NCBI RefSeq assembly: GCF_009792895.1
Contig: NZ_WSSC01000001.1
Coordinates: forward strand, 248,001-312,000
Reading direction: 5' to 3'
Length of the DNA stretch: 64,000 nucleotides
From: Pigmentibacter ruber
GTDB taxonomy: Bacteria; Bdellovibrionota_B; Oligoflexia; Silvanigrellales; Silvanigrellaceae
Of the stretch, positions 35,187-45,305 are shown in pieces. A model generated the notes under the pieces. The model saw only the letters and a list, made by a program, of their open reading frames with translations, made no database searches and was not told where the DNA came from. How positions within the stretch are numbered: position 1 is the stretch's first letter; every line of letters begins with the position of its first letter. Made by a program: the position numbers and the translations under genes.

Positions 35187-35190
35187 AAAT

Positions 35191-35874
35191 TTGCAAAAAA
35201 CCATACTTAATCAAATTAATATTACTAATATTATGGCTATTTCTGTTGACGGAAAAATTGCTAGTCATGCTTCTGAATCTACAAGTGAAAGAAATAAAAT
35301 TGGCATGCTTTGTTCTGCTGATTTCGAAAGACTAAAACAAGCTGTTGCATTAAATGATTGTGTGTTTATTAGTTCTAAAAGTATTGAAGTTGAAAAAGGT
35401 GCTTTTAGAGTTAGTAAAAACTCAGAAAAAGGGACAGAGCCCGAATGGATAGTCTTTACGCTTTCTGGTACATGTAATTTCTCCCATCCTTTTTGGGGCC
35501 AAAAAGAAATTCCAAAATCTTTATTTCATGTGGTAGATTTTAATATAAACTCTAATCCTGATTTATCTATTAAAGAAATAATTATAAAAAATGAAAAAAT
35601 TACTTTCTATAAAGGAAATATTTCTGGCCTAATAGAATATCTTGTAAAAAATAAAAAAACAAAATATGGATTACTTGGTGGTGGAAAATTAAATGCCTCT
35701 TTTTGGGAGCAAAATTTAGTAAACAACCTTTTACTTACTTTAAGTCCAATGTTATTTGGAAAATTTGATCTTCCTTCTTTAGTTTCTTCTTCGCACCTTC
35801 TTTTAAAGAAACTAAAATGTGAAGGTATTGCTCAATTGGGTGATTTTATTTTTATTGACTATAAGGTGCTATAA
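35191..35874 (+). CDS. RibD C-terminal-like reductase (dihydrofolate reductase fold)
   Basis: The 227-residue protein starts at TTG 35191 (AAAGG upstream). ATG 35233 would remove the first strand that normally precedes MAISVDGKIA. That motif and GLLGGGKLNASFWEQNLVNNLLLTLSPMLFG are typical of the RibD_C fold (riboflavin biosynthesis reductase and relatives). There is no deaminase domain, so it could be a stand-alone pyrimidine reductase-like enzyme or an unrelated NADPH reductase of the same fold. Confidence 0.72.
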   Translation: MQKTILNQINITNIMAISVDGKIASHASESTSERNKIGMLCSADFERLKQAVALNDCVFISSKSIEVEKGAFRVSKNSEKGTEPEWIVFTLSGTCNFSHPFWGQKEIPKSLFHVVDFNINSNPDLSIKEIIIKNEKITFYKGNISGLIEYLVKNKKTKYGLLGGGKLNASFWEQNLVNNLLLTLSPMLFGKFDLPSLVSSSHLLLKKLKCEGIAQLGDFIFIDYKVL

Positions 35875-35898
35875 GTACAATTATAGGATGAAAGTAAT

Positions 35899-37152
35899 AT
35901 GAATAATGAGGCTTTAGTAAGTCATACTGAAATAAAAAAAAATGAGCTTAGTAAATTTCGTAAAATAGTATTTATTTTTGCAATAATTATTATTTGTGCT
36001 ATTGGTTTTGTTGCTTCAGATATATATCTGCCATCACTCCCTGCTATTGCTGAGTACTTTAAAATAGAAGCCTTTTGGGCACAATATACAATGACTGCTT
36101 TTTTAATAACAATGGCTTTTTGTCAAATATTTTGTGGTGCTTTATCAGATAAATTTGGACGAAAAAAAATTCTAATAATTTTTATGATAATTTTTATTTT
36201 ATCATCTTTGGGTTGTTACTTTTCGCAGAGTATTTATCAATTAATTATATTTAGAATTTTTCAGGCATTAGGCGCTTGTGCTGGAATGACAATAGGTCAA
36301 GCAATTGTTGCAGACTTATTCGATGCAAAAGAAATGGCAAAAGTGCTTTCAATCACAATTCCTTTAGTAGCGTTTTCACCAGCAATTGCGCCTGTTGTAG
36401 GTGGGCATATTGAGACTATTTATAATTGGCAATCAAATTTTTTAATTTTAGCTGGTTACGGAGTTTTTATAATTTTTCTTCTCTGTTTACCAATTATTCC
36501 TTCTTATCCTAAACACAGTAACATAGCTGAAGGGAGTGCGTTTGATTTTAAAATATTTCGGAAAATAATTACGAATAGAAAATTTTTTGCGTTAACATTT
36601 TTTATGAAAGCTTCTAATGCTTCTTACTTTGCTTTCTTGGCTGCAAGTCCATTTTTATTGAAAAAATTTGGATATCCCCCAACTGTTGTTGGATACGCAT
36701 TTTGTGCAGCATCGTTTCCTTATATGTTTGCTTCTTTACTAGGAAGAAGACTTTCAATTAAAAGAACGAGTTTCCAAATTATTTTTATTGGATTGGTATT
36801 AAATTTTTTAGGAGCATCACTCCTAATCTTGCATTATTTTATTCATTGGGAACATTTACTCGCTTTAATGATTCCGGTTTTTATAATAACAATTGGAAAT
36901 GGTTTGCTTATGCCTTTTTCATCAGCTAATGCAATTTCTTTATTTCCTAAACATGCAGGAATGGTAACTGGGACTATTGGATCTATTCAGCTCACCGCCG
37001 CTGGAATTGCCACTGGAATTATCGGAATAATTGAAAATGGTACCCTTTTACCAATCGGTATTTTTATTTTGGCTATTGCCTCAGTTGCCATGCTCATTTT
37101 TCTATCCACTTTTAGTCTTTCTAGACAGTCAGATAAATCAATTAACATATAG
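35899..37152 (+). CDS. MFS transporter, Bcr/CflA-type (DHA1) exporter
   Basis: The 417-residue 12-TM protein is the second Bcr/CflA-like pump of the window. It shows FVASDIYLPSLPAIAEYF at TM1, GALSDKFGRKKILII as motif A, and IFRIFQALGACAGMTIGQAIV at TM4. SPAIAPVVGGHIE resembles motif C. Its substrate is unknown. A GGATG-type ribosome site lies before ATG 35899. It differs in sequence from the pump at 26233, so it is not a recent duplicate. Confidence 0.87.
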   Translation: MNNEALVSHTEIKKNELSKFRKIVFIFAIIIICAIGFVASDIYLPSLPAIAEYFKIEAFWAQYTMTAFLITMAFCQIFCGALSDKFGRKKILIIFMIIFILSSLGCYFSQSIYQLIIFRIFQALGACAGMTIGQAIVADLFDAKEMAKVLSITIPLVAFSPAIAPVVGGHIETIYNWQSNFLILAGYGVFIIFLLCLPIIPSYPKHSNIAEGSAFDFKIFRKIITNRKFFALTFFMKASNASYFAFLAASPFLLKKFGYPPTVVGYAFCAASFPYMFASLLGRRLSIKRTSFQIIFIGLVLNFLGASLLILHYFIHWEHLLALMIPVFIITIGNGLLMPFSSANAISLFPKHAGMVTGTIGSIQLTAAGIATGIIGIIENGTLLPIGIFILAIASVAMLIFLSTFSLSRQSDKSINI

Positions 37153-37288
37153 ATAATTTAGAATATTTAAATATTTTTTTTAATAAAAATATTTATTTTA
37201 AAAAACAAAAAACACTTTTTGTTTAGTTATTAAATGATATGCAATCAAAATTTGACTTTATTGTTATTCTAAAACAAATTCTACCTGG

Positions 37289-37300
37289 CTGCATATGCAG
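37289..37300. promoter_or_regulatory. Perfect 12-bp palindrome CTGCATATGCAG upstream of the binding-protein/kinase pair
   Basis: The palindrome sits 32 bp before ATG 37332, where a dimeric regulator could bind. It is the only sign of regulation seen in the 179-base gap. Confidence 0.3.
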
Positions 37301-37331
37301 TGTATTTAAGTAATCTAATTAAGGCAAAACT

Positions 37332-38846
37332 ATGTGTTATCTTAAACTTGTTTTATGCTTTGCTTTCGTTAATTGCTTAGCAATTGCTAAACAGGATGAC
37401 AGAAAAAGACTCATTTACTACTGCGGTAATAGGGCAGATAAGCCGTGGGATGAAAATTCTGATCTAGCTTGCAGTGGCAGTTTTTATCCTGCTGTTCTAG
37501 ATTCTTTATTTTATATCGATCATAATGCTGAATTAAAATCAGATATTCTTGATACTTTTCGTTGGGACTATAAAAATAAACACTATAAATTGAAATTAAA
37601 GGATAATCTTTATTTTCATAATAAAAGAAAAGTTAATGCAAAAGATCTTGAGTTTAGTATTTTAAGATATTTTTTTGTTTTTAAACCCAGTATTGGAAAC
37701 ACTTTTCATTTAAATATTAAAGGAACTAAAAAAATATCAAAAGGGCAAAAATTTGAATCAGGTCTTGTTGAGGGTGTAAAAATAATTGATGATTTAACTA
37801 TTGCTTTAGTACCAGCAAAAGCTAATCCTTCATTTTTATATACGTTCACGCATTTTTCTTTTGCATTAGTTCCAAAAGAAGAATTAAAAGAAGATTATAT
37901 AACATGGAAAGAGTGGCCAATTGGGTTAGGAGCGTATAAAGTAGTTGATTTTAATAAAAAAGAAAAATCTGTTACTTTGTTGTTAAATAATAAAAAAAAT
38001 TATCCAAATGCAGCTGAAGAAGTATTGTTTCAGCAAGAAAGAAAAATTGAACCAGATATCACAATTAAAGATTTTTTAGCATCTAAAAGTAATAAGTATG
38101 TTAAAGAAAGACTTTTAGTACCAATGTATAGAAGAGTTATAGAATTTAATTTTAATTCTGAATATGGTCGTTCTAAAGAATTTAGGCGTGCAATTGCTTT
38201 GGCTATTTCAAGAGAAGAATTAGTTAAAAAAACTTATATTCCGACAAATCCCTTATATGAAATATTATTATCATCTAGTTTAGGAAGGATAAATATAAAA
38301 GAAAGTCAAAATATAAATGAAGCTAAAAAAGTGATAACATTGATTACAAAGAACAAAAAAAATGTATTTTTGATTCCATATTCTGAAGATCTATCATATT
38401 TAGGAGCTGAATATAGAAATATTTTAAAAAAGCAACTTGAAAATGTTGGTATTAATATTTTATTCATTGAAAACAACAAAAATATTTGGGATCCCTTTTC
38501 TATTGAATTTTTAAATGCACCGTTCTATATTCATTCCACTGAAGGTGATTATTATGATCCTATTTTAAATTTTACAAAGTATAAAAAAGGATCTCCTTCA
38601 CAAAACTCTTTTTTAAAAGATGATCTTATAGAAGTCTTATTAGAAGAAACTAAAGAAGCACCTAGTAGAGATATTTTAAATGAAAGGTTAAAAAATATTT
38701 CCAGATACTTTTATGAACAAAGGATATTAATTCCACTTTTTGAGATACCTAGTATTGTATACTATAAGAAAGAGAAGATTAAATCTATTGGAAGGCAATT
38801 TGGAGGAATAACTCTATATTTACAAAATATTGAAGTTAAAAAGTAA
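37332..38846 (+). CDS. Peptide-type ABC transporter substrate-binding protein (SBP family 5)
   Basis: The 504-residue periplasmic protein has a signal peptide (cleaved after AIAK or nearby) and the family 5 layout. An N-terminal lobe with LIYYCGNRADKPWD is followed by LKLKDNLYFHNKRKVNAKDLEFSI (matching the usual LR-x-g-v-x-F-hdG-tp-t-A-xDV), GLGAYKVVDF and EFRRAIALAISREEL. Such proteins bind oligopeptides or related solutes. No permease genes follow; instead a membrane histidine kinase starts 23 bases downstream, so it may be a periplasmic sensor. Confidence 0.83.
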   Translation: MCYLKLVLCFAFVNCLAIAKQDDRKRLIYYCGNRADKPWDENSDLACSGSFYPAVLDSLFYIDHNAELKSDILDTFRWDYKNKHYKLKLKDNLYFHNKRKVNAKDLEFSILRYFFVFKPSIGNTFHLNIKGTKKISKGQKFESGLVEGVKIIDDLTIALVPAKANPSFLYTFTHFSFALVPKEELKEDYITWKEWPIGLGAYKVVDFNKKEKSVTLLLNNKKNYPNAAEEVLFQQERKIEPDITIKDFLASKSNKYVKERLLVPMYRRVIEFNFNSEYGRSKEFRRAIALAISREELVKKTYIPTNPLYEILLSSSLGRINIKESQNINEAKKVITLITKNKKNVFLIPYSEDLSYLGAEYRNILKKQLENVGINILFIENNKNIWDPFSIEFLNAPFYIHSTEGDYYDPILNFTKYKKGSPSQNSFLKDDLIEVLLEETKEAPSRDILNERLKNISRYFYEQRILIPLFEIPSIVYYKKEKIKSIGRQFGGITLYLQNIEVKK

Positions 38847-38868
38847 TATTTATTTTTAGGAAATAAAA

Positions 38869-41280
38869 TTGAAGTTGAGACCGATTTCAGAAGAAATACT
38901 AAAGCGTTCTGCTAGAAAAGGATTAATTTTTTCTATCATTTCTTTTTGTATAATTTTAATTATTCTTTCTTTATATGCGTATGATGTTTATTTTGGAAGA
39001 ACTCAAAAATTAGTTCGAGGTTATGTTCCTGAAATTTCATCAGCACTAATAATTGGAGATGTATTATTTGTAAAAAAAATGCTTTCTTCTATTGAGAAAA
39101 GTTTATATTTTTCTTCAATTTATATTTACGATCAAGTAGATGATAGAATTATTATTTTTAATGGAAATGCATTTTCAGTTAAAGGCAAATTTGTAATTAA
39201 TAAAAAATATTCACTTATATTTAGAAATGGTGAACTATATTTTTTGACTACTTTACCAATGCAAGGAAAAGATATTGAAAATATTCTTAGTATTACTTTT
39301 ATTCAAAAAATTAATTATTTTTTAAATCTTCTTATTTTATTTTTGATAATTCTTTTTCCAGTATTAACTTTTCTATATGTTAGAAGACAAAGCAAAAAAA
39401 ATTATGAAGAAATGTTTATTCCCATAATGACTCTTTCAGAAAATTTAAAAAGTATTTCTTCAAGTAAAGAGCAGTATGATAAATTTGTCAATTATTTAGA
39501 GTTAGATTTAATTTATAAAAATATTAATTCAGTATATTTAGAGTTAAATAATGCCCAAGAGCAATTAAAACAAATGCATATGATGCGGGCAATATCTAAT
39601 ACAATACAAATGTTAGCACATGATTTAAGACACCCTTTTGCACATATAAAAAATGCTTTACATGTTATGTTAAGACTTTCTAGTTATGATGAAATACGTC
39701 AGTATATTAAAGATACAGGCAGAGCTATAGAAAAAGATATTTTAAAAGTTGAAAATATGTTATCAGATCTTCTTCATTTTCGTACAGAAGGTCAACCAAA
39801 TATAGTAGAAACAAGTTTTTATAAATTAATTTATGCAGTAATAAAAAACTGTTTTGAAGTACAATGTAAAACAAATATTGAACTATTATATGATTTTAAA
39901 CATCAATATTTTGTTAATGTTGATATTCAAAAAATGGAAAGAGTTCTTTCAAATATTATTACTAATGCTATAGAAGCAATGAATGGTAAAGGAGTTATTC
40001 AGTTTTCTACTCGTGAGTATTTCGATTTAGGCCAACTATACATTGAAATTTGTATAGCTAATACCAATTCATATATAGAGGATGAATACAAAGACAAGAT
40101 ATTTGATCTTTTTTTTACTAAAGGAAAAAAAAGAGGAACAGGAATTGGACTAGGTATAGCAAAAGAAATTGTGCAACAACATGGAGGGGACATTTTTTTT
40201 CAATCATCAAAAGAAGAAGGAGTTAAATTTTTTATAAAAATACCGCACAGAAAAAATCTAATTTCTGATTGTAAAAATGATTTGTTTTTTCCTGCAAAAG
40301 CACAATACTTTGAAAGTAATTTTGATTCACATTATAATATTTCTTTGATAGAATATGAAAACAAATCTAATATTATAGAAAATAATCTCTTAAATGAAAT
40401 ATCTTATATTGATTTAGAAAAAAAATATAAAATACTTATTCTTGAAGATGATGAAGTTTATGTGAAGAATTTTTATACATTAATTGCAAATGAAAATTTA
40501 AGGCAATATTTTGAATTGTACTCTTATAGTAATTATGAGGAAGCTTATTCTGCTTATATTGAATTAAATCCAGAATATATTATTTGTGATATTGATTTAG
40601 GATTAGATGATTTAAATGGATTTGATTTTGTTTCAGAGTTAAGGAAAAATGGTTCACTTGCAAAAATTTGTATTCACACAAATAGATTTTTCAAATGTGA
40701 TTTAGAAAGATCCATATCTGTGAAGTCTGATTTTTTTATAGCAAAACCTATGTCAAGATTTCAATTTTTAAAGTTTTTATATTCTTTAATAAATCCAAAT
40801 TATACTGAAAATTCCTTTTTTTCAACTAACGAAGAAAAAATTGAAAATTCAGAACAAATAAGCAATAATTTTCTAGAAAATAAACAAAATTATTCAAATA
40901 CAGAAAAAGAAAATGTTATTATTTTTATAGATGATGAGGATATATATCATAAATTTTGGGAGATGAGTGTAAACGATGCTAAGGTATTATGTTTTACTGA
41001 TCCTGAATTAGCAATAGATTATGTATCTTTAAATCCTTATTTAATTAAAAACATAAAGTGTGTTGTTGTAGATTATTATTATGACAATATATGCAAAGAT
41101 ATTATTCAATTAAAATTCCTAGAAAAAATAAAGAAATTATTGATTAATGTACCTGTTTTTGTTTCAACAAATGGTATTTTTGTAAATAATGAACTAGATT
41201 TTTTTGATGGTGTAATTAAAAAAGAGCCTCATTCGTTGGAAAAATTAAAAAATTTATATCTAGATAAATTTAGTACATAG
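38869..41280 (+). CDS. Membrane hybrid histidine kinase with two receiver domains
   Basis: The start is TTG 38869 with AGGA before it. The 803-residue protein has TM1 (about 20-42), a roughly 90-residue periplasmic domain, TM2 (about 145-170), a HisKA helix with LAHDLRHPFAHI (H box), and an HATPase domain (NIITNAIEAM, KKRGTGIGLGIAKEI). A first receiver (KILILEDDEV, IICDIDLG with the phospho-Asp, AKPMS Lys) is followed by a Ser/Asn linker and a second, divergent receiver (IIFIDDEDI, VVVDYYYDN, VIKKEP). No HPt or output domain is present, so the phosphate must pass to another protein. Confidence 0.85.
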   Translation: MKLRPISEEILKRSARKGLIFSIISFCIILIILSLYAYDVYFGRTQKLVRGYVPEISSALIIGDVLFVKKMLSSIEKSLYFSSIYIYDQVDDRIIIFNGNAFSVKGKFVINKKYSLIFRNGELYFLTTLPMQGKDIENILSITFIQKINYFLNLLILFLIILFPVLTFLYVRRQSKKNYEEMFIPIMTLSENLKSISSSKEQYDKFVNYLELDLIYKNINSVYLELNNAQEQLKQMHMMRAISNTIQMLAHDLRHPFAHIKNALHVMLRLSSYDEIRQYIKDTGRAIEKDILKVENMLSDLLHFRTEGQPNIVETSFYKLIYAVIKNCFEVQCKTNIELLYDFKHQYFVNVDIQKMERVLSNIITNAIEAMNGKGVIQFSTREYFDLGQLYIEICIANTNSYIEDEYKDKIFDLFFTKGKKRGTGIGLGIAKEIVQQHGGDIFFQSSKEEGVKFFIKIPHRKNLISDCKNDLFFPAKAQYFESNFDSHYNISLIEYENKSNIIENNLLNEISYIDLEKKYKILILEDDEVYVKNFYTLIANENLRQYFELYSYSNYEEAYSAYIELNPEYIICDIDLGLDDLNGFDFVSELRKNGSLAKICIHTNRFFKCDLERSISVKSDFFIAKPMSRFQFLKFLYSLINPNYTENSFFSTNEEKIENSEQISNNFLENKQNYSNTEKENVIIFIDDEDIYHKFWEMSVNDAKVLCFTDPELAIDYVSLNPYLIKNIKCVVVDYYYDNICKDIIQLKFLEKIKKLLINVPVFVSTNGIFVNNELDFFDGVIKKEPHSLEKLKNLYLDKFST

Positions 41281-41390
41281 TGCAAATTTTGTAATGTTAT
41301 TATTTTAACTTTGGTGAAAAAATTCAGTGTTAGTTTTTTTTTTTATCAGCTAAAATTTTAATTAGATAACTTTTTTAATAGGAAAAAATT

Positions 41391-42173
41391 ATGCTTAAAA
41401 ATGTATACTCTCCATTGTCTGGAGGGGTTTTACAAGAAAGAATGATGGAAATTATTTCAAATAATTTAGCAAATACCAATACAACTGCATTTAAAGAAGA
41501 TGAAATTTGTTATCAAGCACAAGAGGCAAATCCTTGGCCAAGTTATGCAACCCCACATCCTCCTGCACCTTTTAAAATTAATATGCAAGAGCTTTGGCCT
41601 TTAAAAGGAAATGAAATGGCTTATGTGACTTTAAGTGAGATTAGAACAGCACATTCGCAAGGACCAATGATAAAAACGGGTAATTCAATGAATGTCGCAA
41701 TTCAAGGTGATGGTTTTTTTGAAGTAATGACTCCATTCGGGGAAAGGTTAACTCGAGATGGGGGGTTTAGTGTAAGTAATGATGGTATTTTAATTTCAAA
41801 AAGTGGCGCAGTTGTGCAAGGGGAAAATGGTGCGATTACTGGTTTGAATGGAAAAGAGATAAGTATTTTACCGACTGGAGAAATTTATGTTGGAAAAAAA
41901 TTTATTGATAAATTAAAAGTGATTGCTTTTAAAGATGCAACTCTTCTTGAAAGACTTGGTGAAAGTTTATGGATTCATAATGGTCCACCTGAAAATTTAA
42001 AAAAGCCTGAAGGGGAAGTCACGCAAGGATATTTAGAGGGAAGTAATGTGAATCCTATGCGAAATTTAACTAACATGATTATTGCGCATAGGAGTTATGA
42101 AGCCTTACAAAAGACTGTAAAATCGCATGATGAAACAATGCAAAATGCTAATAAAATATCTGAAGTACAGTAA
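41391..42173 (+). CDS. Flagellar basal-body rod protein FlgF/FlgG family
   Basis: The 260-residue protein has the N-terminal rod signature (SGGVLQERMMEIISNNLANTNTTAFK), the central GDGFFEVMTPFGERLTRDGGFSVSNDG, and the C-terminal EGSNVNPMRNLTNMIIAHRSYEALQKTVKSHD. These define rod/hook proteins exported through the flagellar type III apparatus. Length and divergence from FlgG fit FlgF best. No other flagellar gene is nearby, which is unusual. A GGAAA site precedes ATG 41391. Confidence 0.88.
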   Translation: MLKNVYSPLSGGVLQERMMEIISNNLANTNTTAFKEDEICYQAQEANPWPSYATPHPPAPFKINMQELWPLKGNEMAYVTLSEIRTAHSQGPMIKTGNSMNVAIQGDGFFEVMTPFGERLTRDGGFSVSNDGILISKSGAVVQGENGAITGLNGKEISILPTGEIYVGKKFIDKLKVIAFKDATLLERLGESLWIHNGPPENLKKPEGEVTQGYLEGSNVNPMRNLTNMIIAHRSYEALQKTVKSHDETMQNANKISEVQ

Positions 42174-42342
42174 TAATTCATCTCTATTTTTTTGATTTAT
42201 AATAAGAAAATCTTATATCTCTAGAAAAAGTAACAAGGTAAGTTGTCAGTAAAACTGTTCTGCATTTTTTGTATATTTTGTTAACTTGAAATTCTAGCGT
42301 TCTTAAGTTACAAGTAATTATTTATGAATTTGGAAGGTGAAA

Positions 42343-43806
42343 ATGAAAAAAAATAAAGTACAGAATCTTAATATTACGAATCCCCTTTTCCTAGTATTGT
42401 TGGGACTTAATGTAAGTATCTCTAGTAAAATTTTTTCACAAGAAAAAGTTGAATCTTCAGTCCCGACAAAAAATTCTACTATCCAATTTCAAGCAAATAC
42501 TAATCCTAATGATACTAGTCAACCAGTATTAACTTTAGAAGCATCCATGAATATGGCTGAAGTTTATTCATTTACAGCAAAAATGGCACAACAAGAGTTT
42601 TATGCAACAGAAGCAAAAGAAGATGCTGTGTTTAGAGGGATGTTACCAACTGTCTCAATTAGTGGCAATTATATGCAAAATAGTAGTGATGTAAATCCGC
42701 TTGTTGGAAATAGTGCTGCAATGGCCTACGGTTTTCCTGATACAACCAGTTCTACTGGTACATTATCGGTTACTCAACCTATCATAGGTTTATTGCCTAT
42801 GTTCTATTCTTTACAGCAAGCATCCGCACTAACGAGAGCGGCTTTACAAAGTAGAATTCAAAGTCGAATCGATGCAAGATTTTATGGAGCACAAGCTTTT
42901 ATTAACCTGCAAAAAGCAGATCAGTTATTAAAAGCTGCCAAATCAGCTATGGAAGTTTCTGAAAAACAATTGAATGACGGAAATGCGCAGTTTAATGCTG
43001 GAAGATTGACAAATGCTGATTTACTTAAATTTAAATTGGATTTTGAAAACTCAAAAACAAGTGTGTTACAAGCTCAAACAACTTATAAAGTAGCTTTAAT
43101 TACCCTTGCTGAAGCTATTGGTATAAAAAATAGTAGCGCAATTTCAGTAACAAGTAGTGAAAAATCTGTATGGGAAATGAAGTCACAAAAATTACCTTCA
43201 TTAGAAAATATTTTGTATCCTGGGCTAGCAAGAAGAAATGATCTTTTAGCCGCAAAAGAAAATGTTGAAGCTGCAAAGCAAGGTAAAAATTATTCATATA
43301 CAACATACTTACCATCTTTAAATTTTGTTGCAAACTATACCAGAAATTTTATGGCAAAAGATGCAACAATATCAGGACAGACTTACAGTGCTTCAAGCAT
43401 TCAAGATCAATTTAGTTATGGCATTCAGCTTTCTTGGGTTTTACTTGATTGGGGTGTAAGACAAGCACAAATAAGTGGTGCTGTTGCAGCTGAGCAAAAA
43501 GCAAAATACAACTTAGAAAATTTAAATTTAAATGCAAGAATTGATATCACAAATAGTTATCTTCAACTGCAAAATGCAATTCAGGTATTAGATTCAGCAA
43601 AAGTATCAGTGCAATATGCTCAAGATGTATATTCGCAAATGAAGGCTCGTTTTGATAATGGACAGGTGACTGCTACTGATTTAATTACCGCAGCAAATGA
43701 TCAAACGAATGCTAGGGCAAATTTAGCAAATGCAAGAGGATCTTTAGATCTGGCTTGGATAACTTTCCAAAAAAGTACGGGCTCAAAATTGACATCATTA
43801 AATTAA
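42343..43806 (+). CDS. TolC-family outer membrane efflux channel
   Basis: ATG 42343 follows GGAAGG at good spacing. The 487-residue protein has a signal peptide ending near IFSQ, then two homologous TolC/OEP halves. Each has long amphipathic helices (for example AAKSAMEVSEKQLNDGNAQF and its counterpart VQYAQDVYSQMKARFDNGQ), each followed by beta strands (LPTVSISGNYMQNS; LPSLNFVANYTRN). It forms the outer-membrane exit duct for tripartite pumps or type I secretion. No inner-membrane partner gene is adjacent. Confidence 0.9.
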   Translation: MKKNKVQNLNITNPLFLVLLGLNVSISSKIFSQEKVESSVPTKNSTIQFQANTNPNDTSQPVLTLEASMNMAEVYSFTAKMAQQEFYATEAKEDAVFRGMLPTVSISGNYMQNSSDVNPLVGNSAAMAYGFPDTTSSTGTLSVTQPIIGLLPMFYSLQQASALTRAALQSRIQSRIDARFYGAQAFINLQKADQLLKAAKSAMEVSEKQLNDGNAQFNAGRLTNADLLKFKLDFENSKTSVLQAQTTYKVALITLAEAIGIKNSSAISVTSSEKSVWEMKSQKLPSLENILYPGLARRNDLLAAKENVEAAKQGKNYSYTTYLPSLNFVANYTRNFMAKDATISGQTYSASSIQDQFSYGIQLSWVLLDWGVRQAQISGAVAAEQKAKYNLENLNLNARIDITNSYLQLQNAIQVLDSAKVSVQYAQDVYSQMKARFDNGQVTATDLITAANDQTNARANLANARGSLDLAWITFQKSTGSKLTSLN

Positions 43807-43811
43807 TAAGA

Positions 43812-45257
43812 TTATTCATTTAAATCATGCGGCATAAAATCTCGTACAGCTCTAAAGTTTTTATGTGGTCCATAATGAACTAGATTTGTTAACTTACTTG
43901 TATATAAACAAGCATATGTTTCAACTTGTGCTGCAAAACGGGAATTTTGTCTTCCTGTTTTCATCAGTTCTCCCCATATTGGATGAAGATTGTGATGATA
44001 ATTTTTAATTTCTTTTTTCTCTAGTTCTTTAAGCTTAAGTAAATCATAACCTATTTTTTTTATTTTTTTTGCAATCTCTTCTTTTTTTTCATTGTTTGAT
44101 TCTTTTTCTAATATTTGATGACGTTCAAATTCATTTTCAAGATGAACTCTTTTTTTATTTAAAGAATCACAGAGAATATATTGGTCTTTTAGATTTTGAA
44201 TTTCTTTAATCTCTTGTTCTAGTTCTTCAATTACAAGCATTGTTCTCCAACCAATTTCTTTTTTACTTCTTAATATATCTCCATAGATATGGTCGCCAAT
44301 ATATAAAATTTCAGATCCAGTTTTTATTCCTAAAATATCATAAAGTAATTTAAAATGTCCGCCTTGAAATACTTTACACTCTATGGCGCCTTTTTTACTT
44401 AAAGTTAGAAGGTCAATATTTTTTAAAGAAAATGAATCGAGTTCAACAGAGTAAATAGGATTTTTACTCATAAAAAAAGAAGGTTTTTGAGAACCTGTAA
44501 TTACTAAATCAAATAAATCTAACCATTTTTTATTTTCATTAGATTTATTAATAGAGCAAACATAATTCATGACAGTACTGGTGTAATCCCATAAACTATT
44601 TGTAACAATAAATATTTTTCTTCCAGATTGTTTTAAATCATGTAAAATGGGGACTAAATTTGGATCTTTTTTGATATATTTTCCTGGATTTTCTGATACT
44701 TTATTTTTAATGCTTCCGTCTCTGTGACATAAATCAATACTTTTTCTTACATCAAGATATATGTCAGAATAGTTTTTATGATTTAATTTATCACTTTTGT
44801 CTTTAAAATCTACTAATTGAATAAACAAAAATGCTTCAGCTAAAGAAAAAAGTGTATCTATTAACGCAAAATTGGGTTCTTCATATGTAATAACATTTTC
44901 TACATCATATAATTTTCTACGTTCTTCGCGTGTAAGTTCTTTAAAACCATGATATGCAACTTTCACATATCTATGTCTATCCATTTTTAGCACATTACCT
45001 TTAATTTTATCAATTACTAATCCTCTTATCATATACTTATGATCGAATTCCCAATTCAGAATTTCTTTTGAATATCCTATTTCAACTAGTTTTTTTAATG
45101 TTTCGTTATAAGCAAGTTTTTCAAATGTTTCAGGTTTGTATAGAGCTAAGGTATAGTCCATGTCGAAGCCAATTGCTTTAATTGATTTCATATTTAATGT
45201 ACGATTACAAAAAATTTTTTCAAAAATTGGAATATCTTTTAATTCATCAGGGAACAT
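43812..45257 (-). CDS. HAD-family cytosolic 5'-nucleotidase (HAD-IG, PF05761)
   Basis: The 481-residue protein has HAD motif I as IGFDMDYTLALY with the nucleophile Asp and general acid Asp, motif II in FIVTNSLWDYT, and motif IV in LYIGDHIYGDI. This is the pattern of cytosolic IMP/GMP-type 5'-nucleotidases, found in eukaryotes and in deltaproteobacteria. A coiled-coil insertion rich in Glu/Lys (about residues 350-425) is present, as in the family. Nucleotide dephosphorylation is inferred from that similarity. Confidence 0.86.
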   Translation of the reverse strand: MFPDELKDIPIFEKIFCNRTLNMKSIKAIGFDMDYTLALYKPETFEKLAYNETLKKLVEIGYSKEILNWEFDHKYMIRGLVIDKIKGNVLKMDRHRYVKVAYHGFKELTREERRKLYDVENVITYEEPNFALIDTLFSLAEAFLFIQLVDFKDKSDKLNHKNYSDIYLDVRKSIDLCHRDGSIKNKVSENPGKYIKKDPNLVPILHDLKQSGRKIFIVTNSLWDYTSTVMNYVCSINKSNENKKWLDLFDLVITGSQKPSFFMSKNPIYSVELDSFSLKNIDLLTLSKKGAIECKVFQGGHFKLLYDILGIKTGSEILYIGDHIYGDILRSKKEIGWRTMLVIEELEQEIKEIQNLKDQYILCDSLNKKRVHLENEFERHQILEKESNNEKKEEIAKKIKKIGYDLLKLKELEKKEIKNYHHNLHPIWGELMKTGRQNSRFAAQVETYACLYTSKLTNLVHYGPHKNFRAVRDFMPHDLNE

Positions 45258-45305
45258 TTTTTCATAACTCCATAAAATTAATGAACCCTAATGAAAGAAG
45301 CTATG

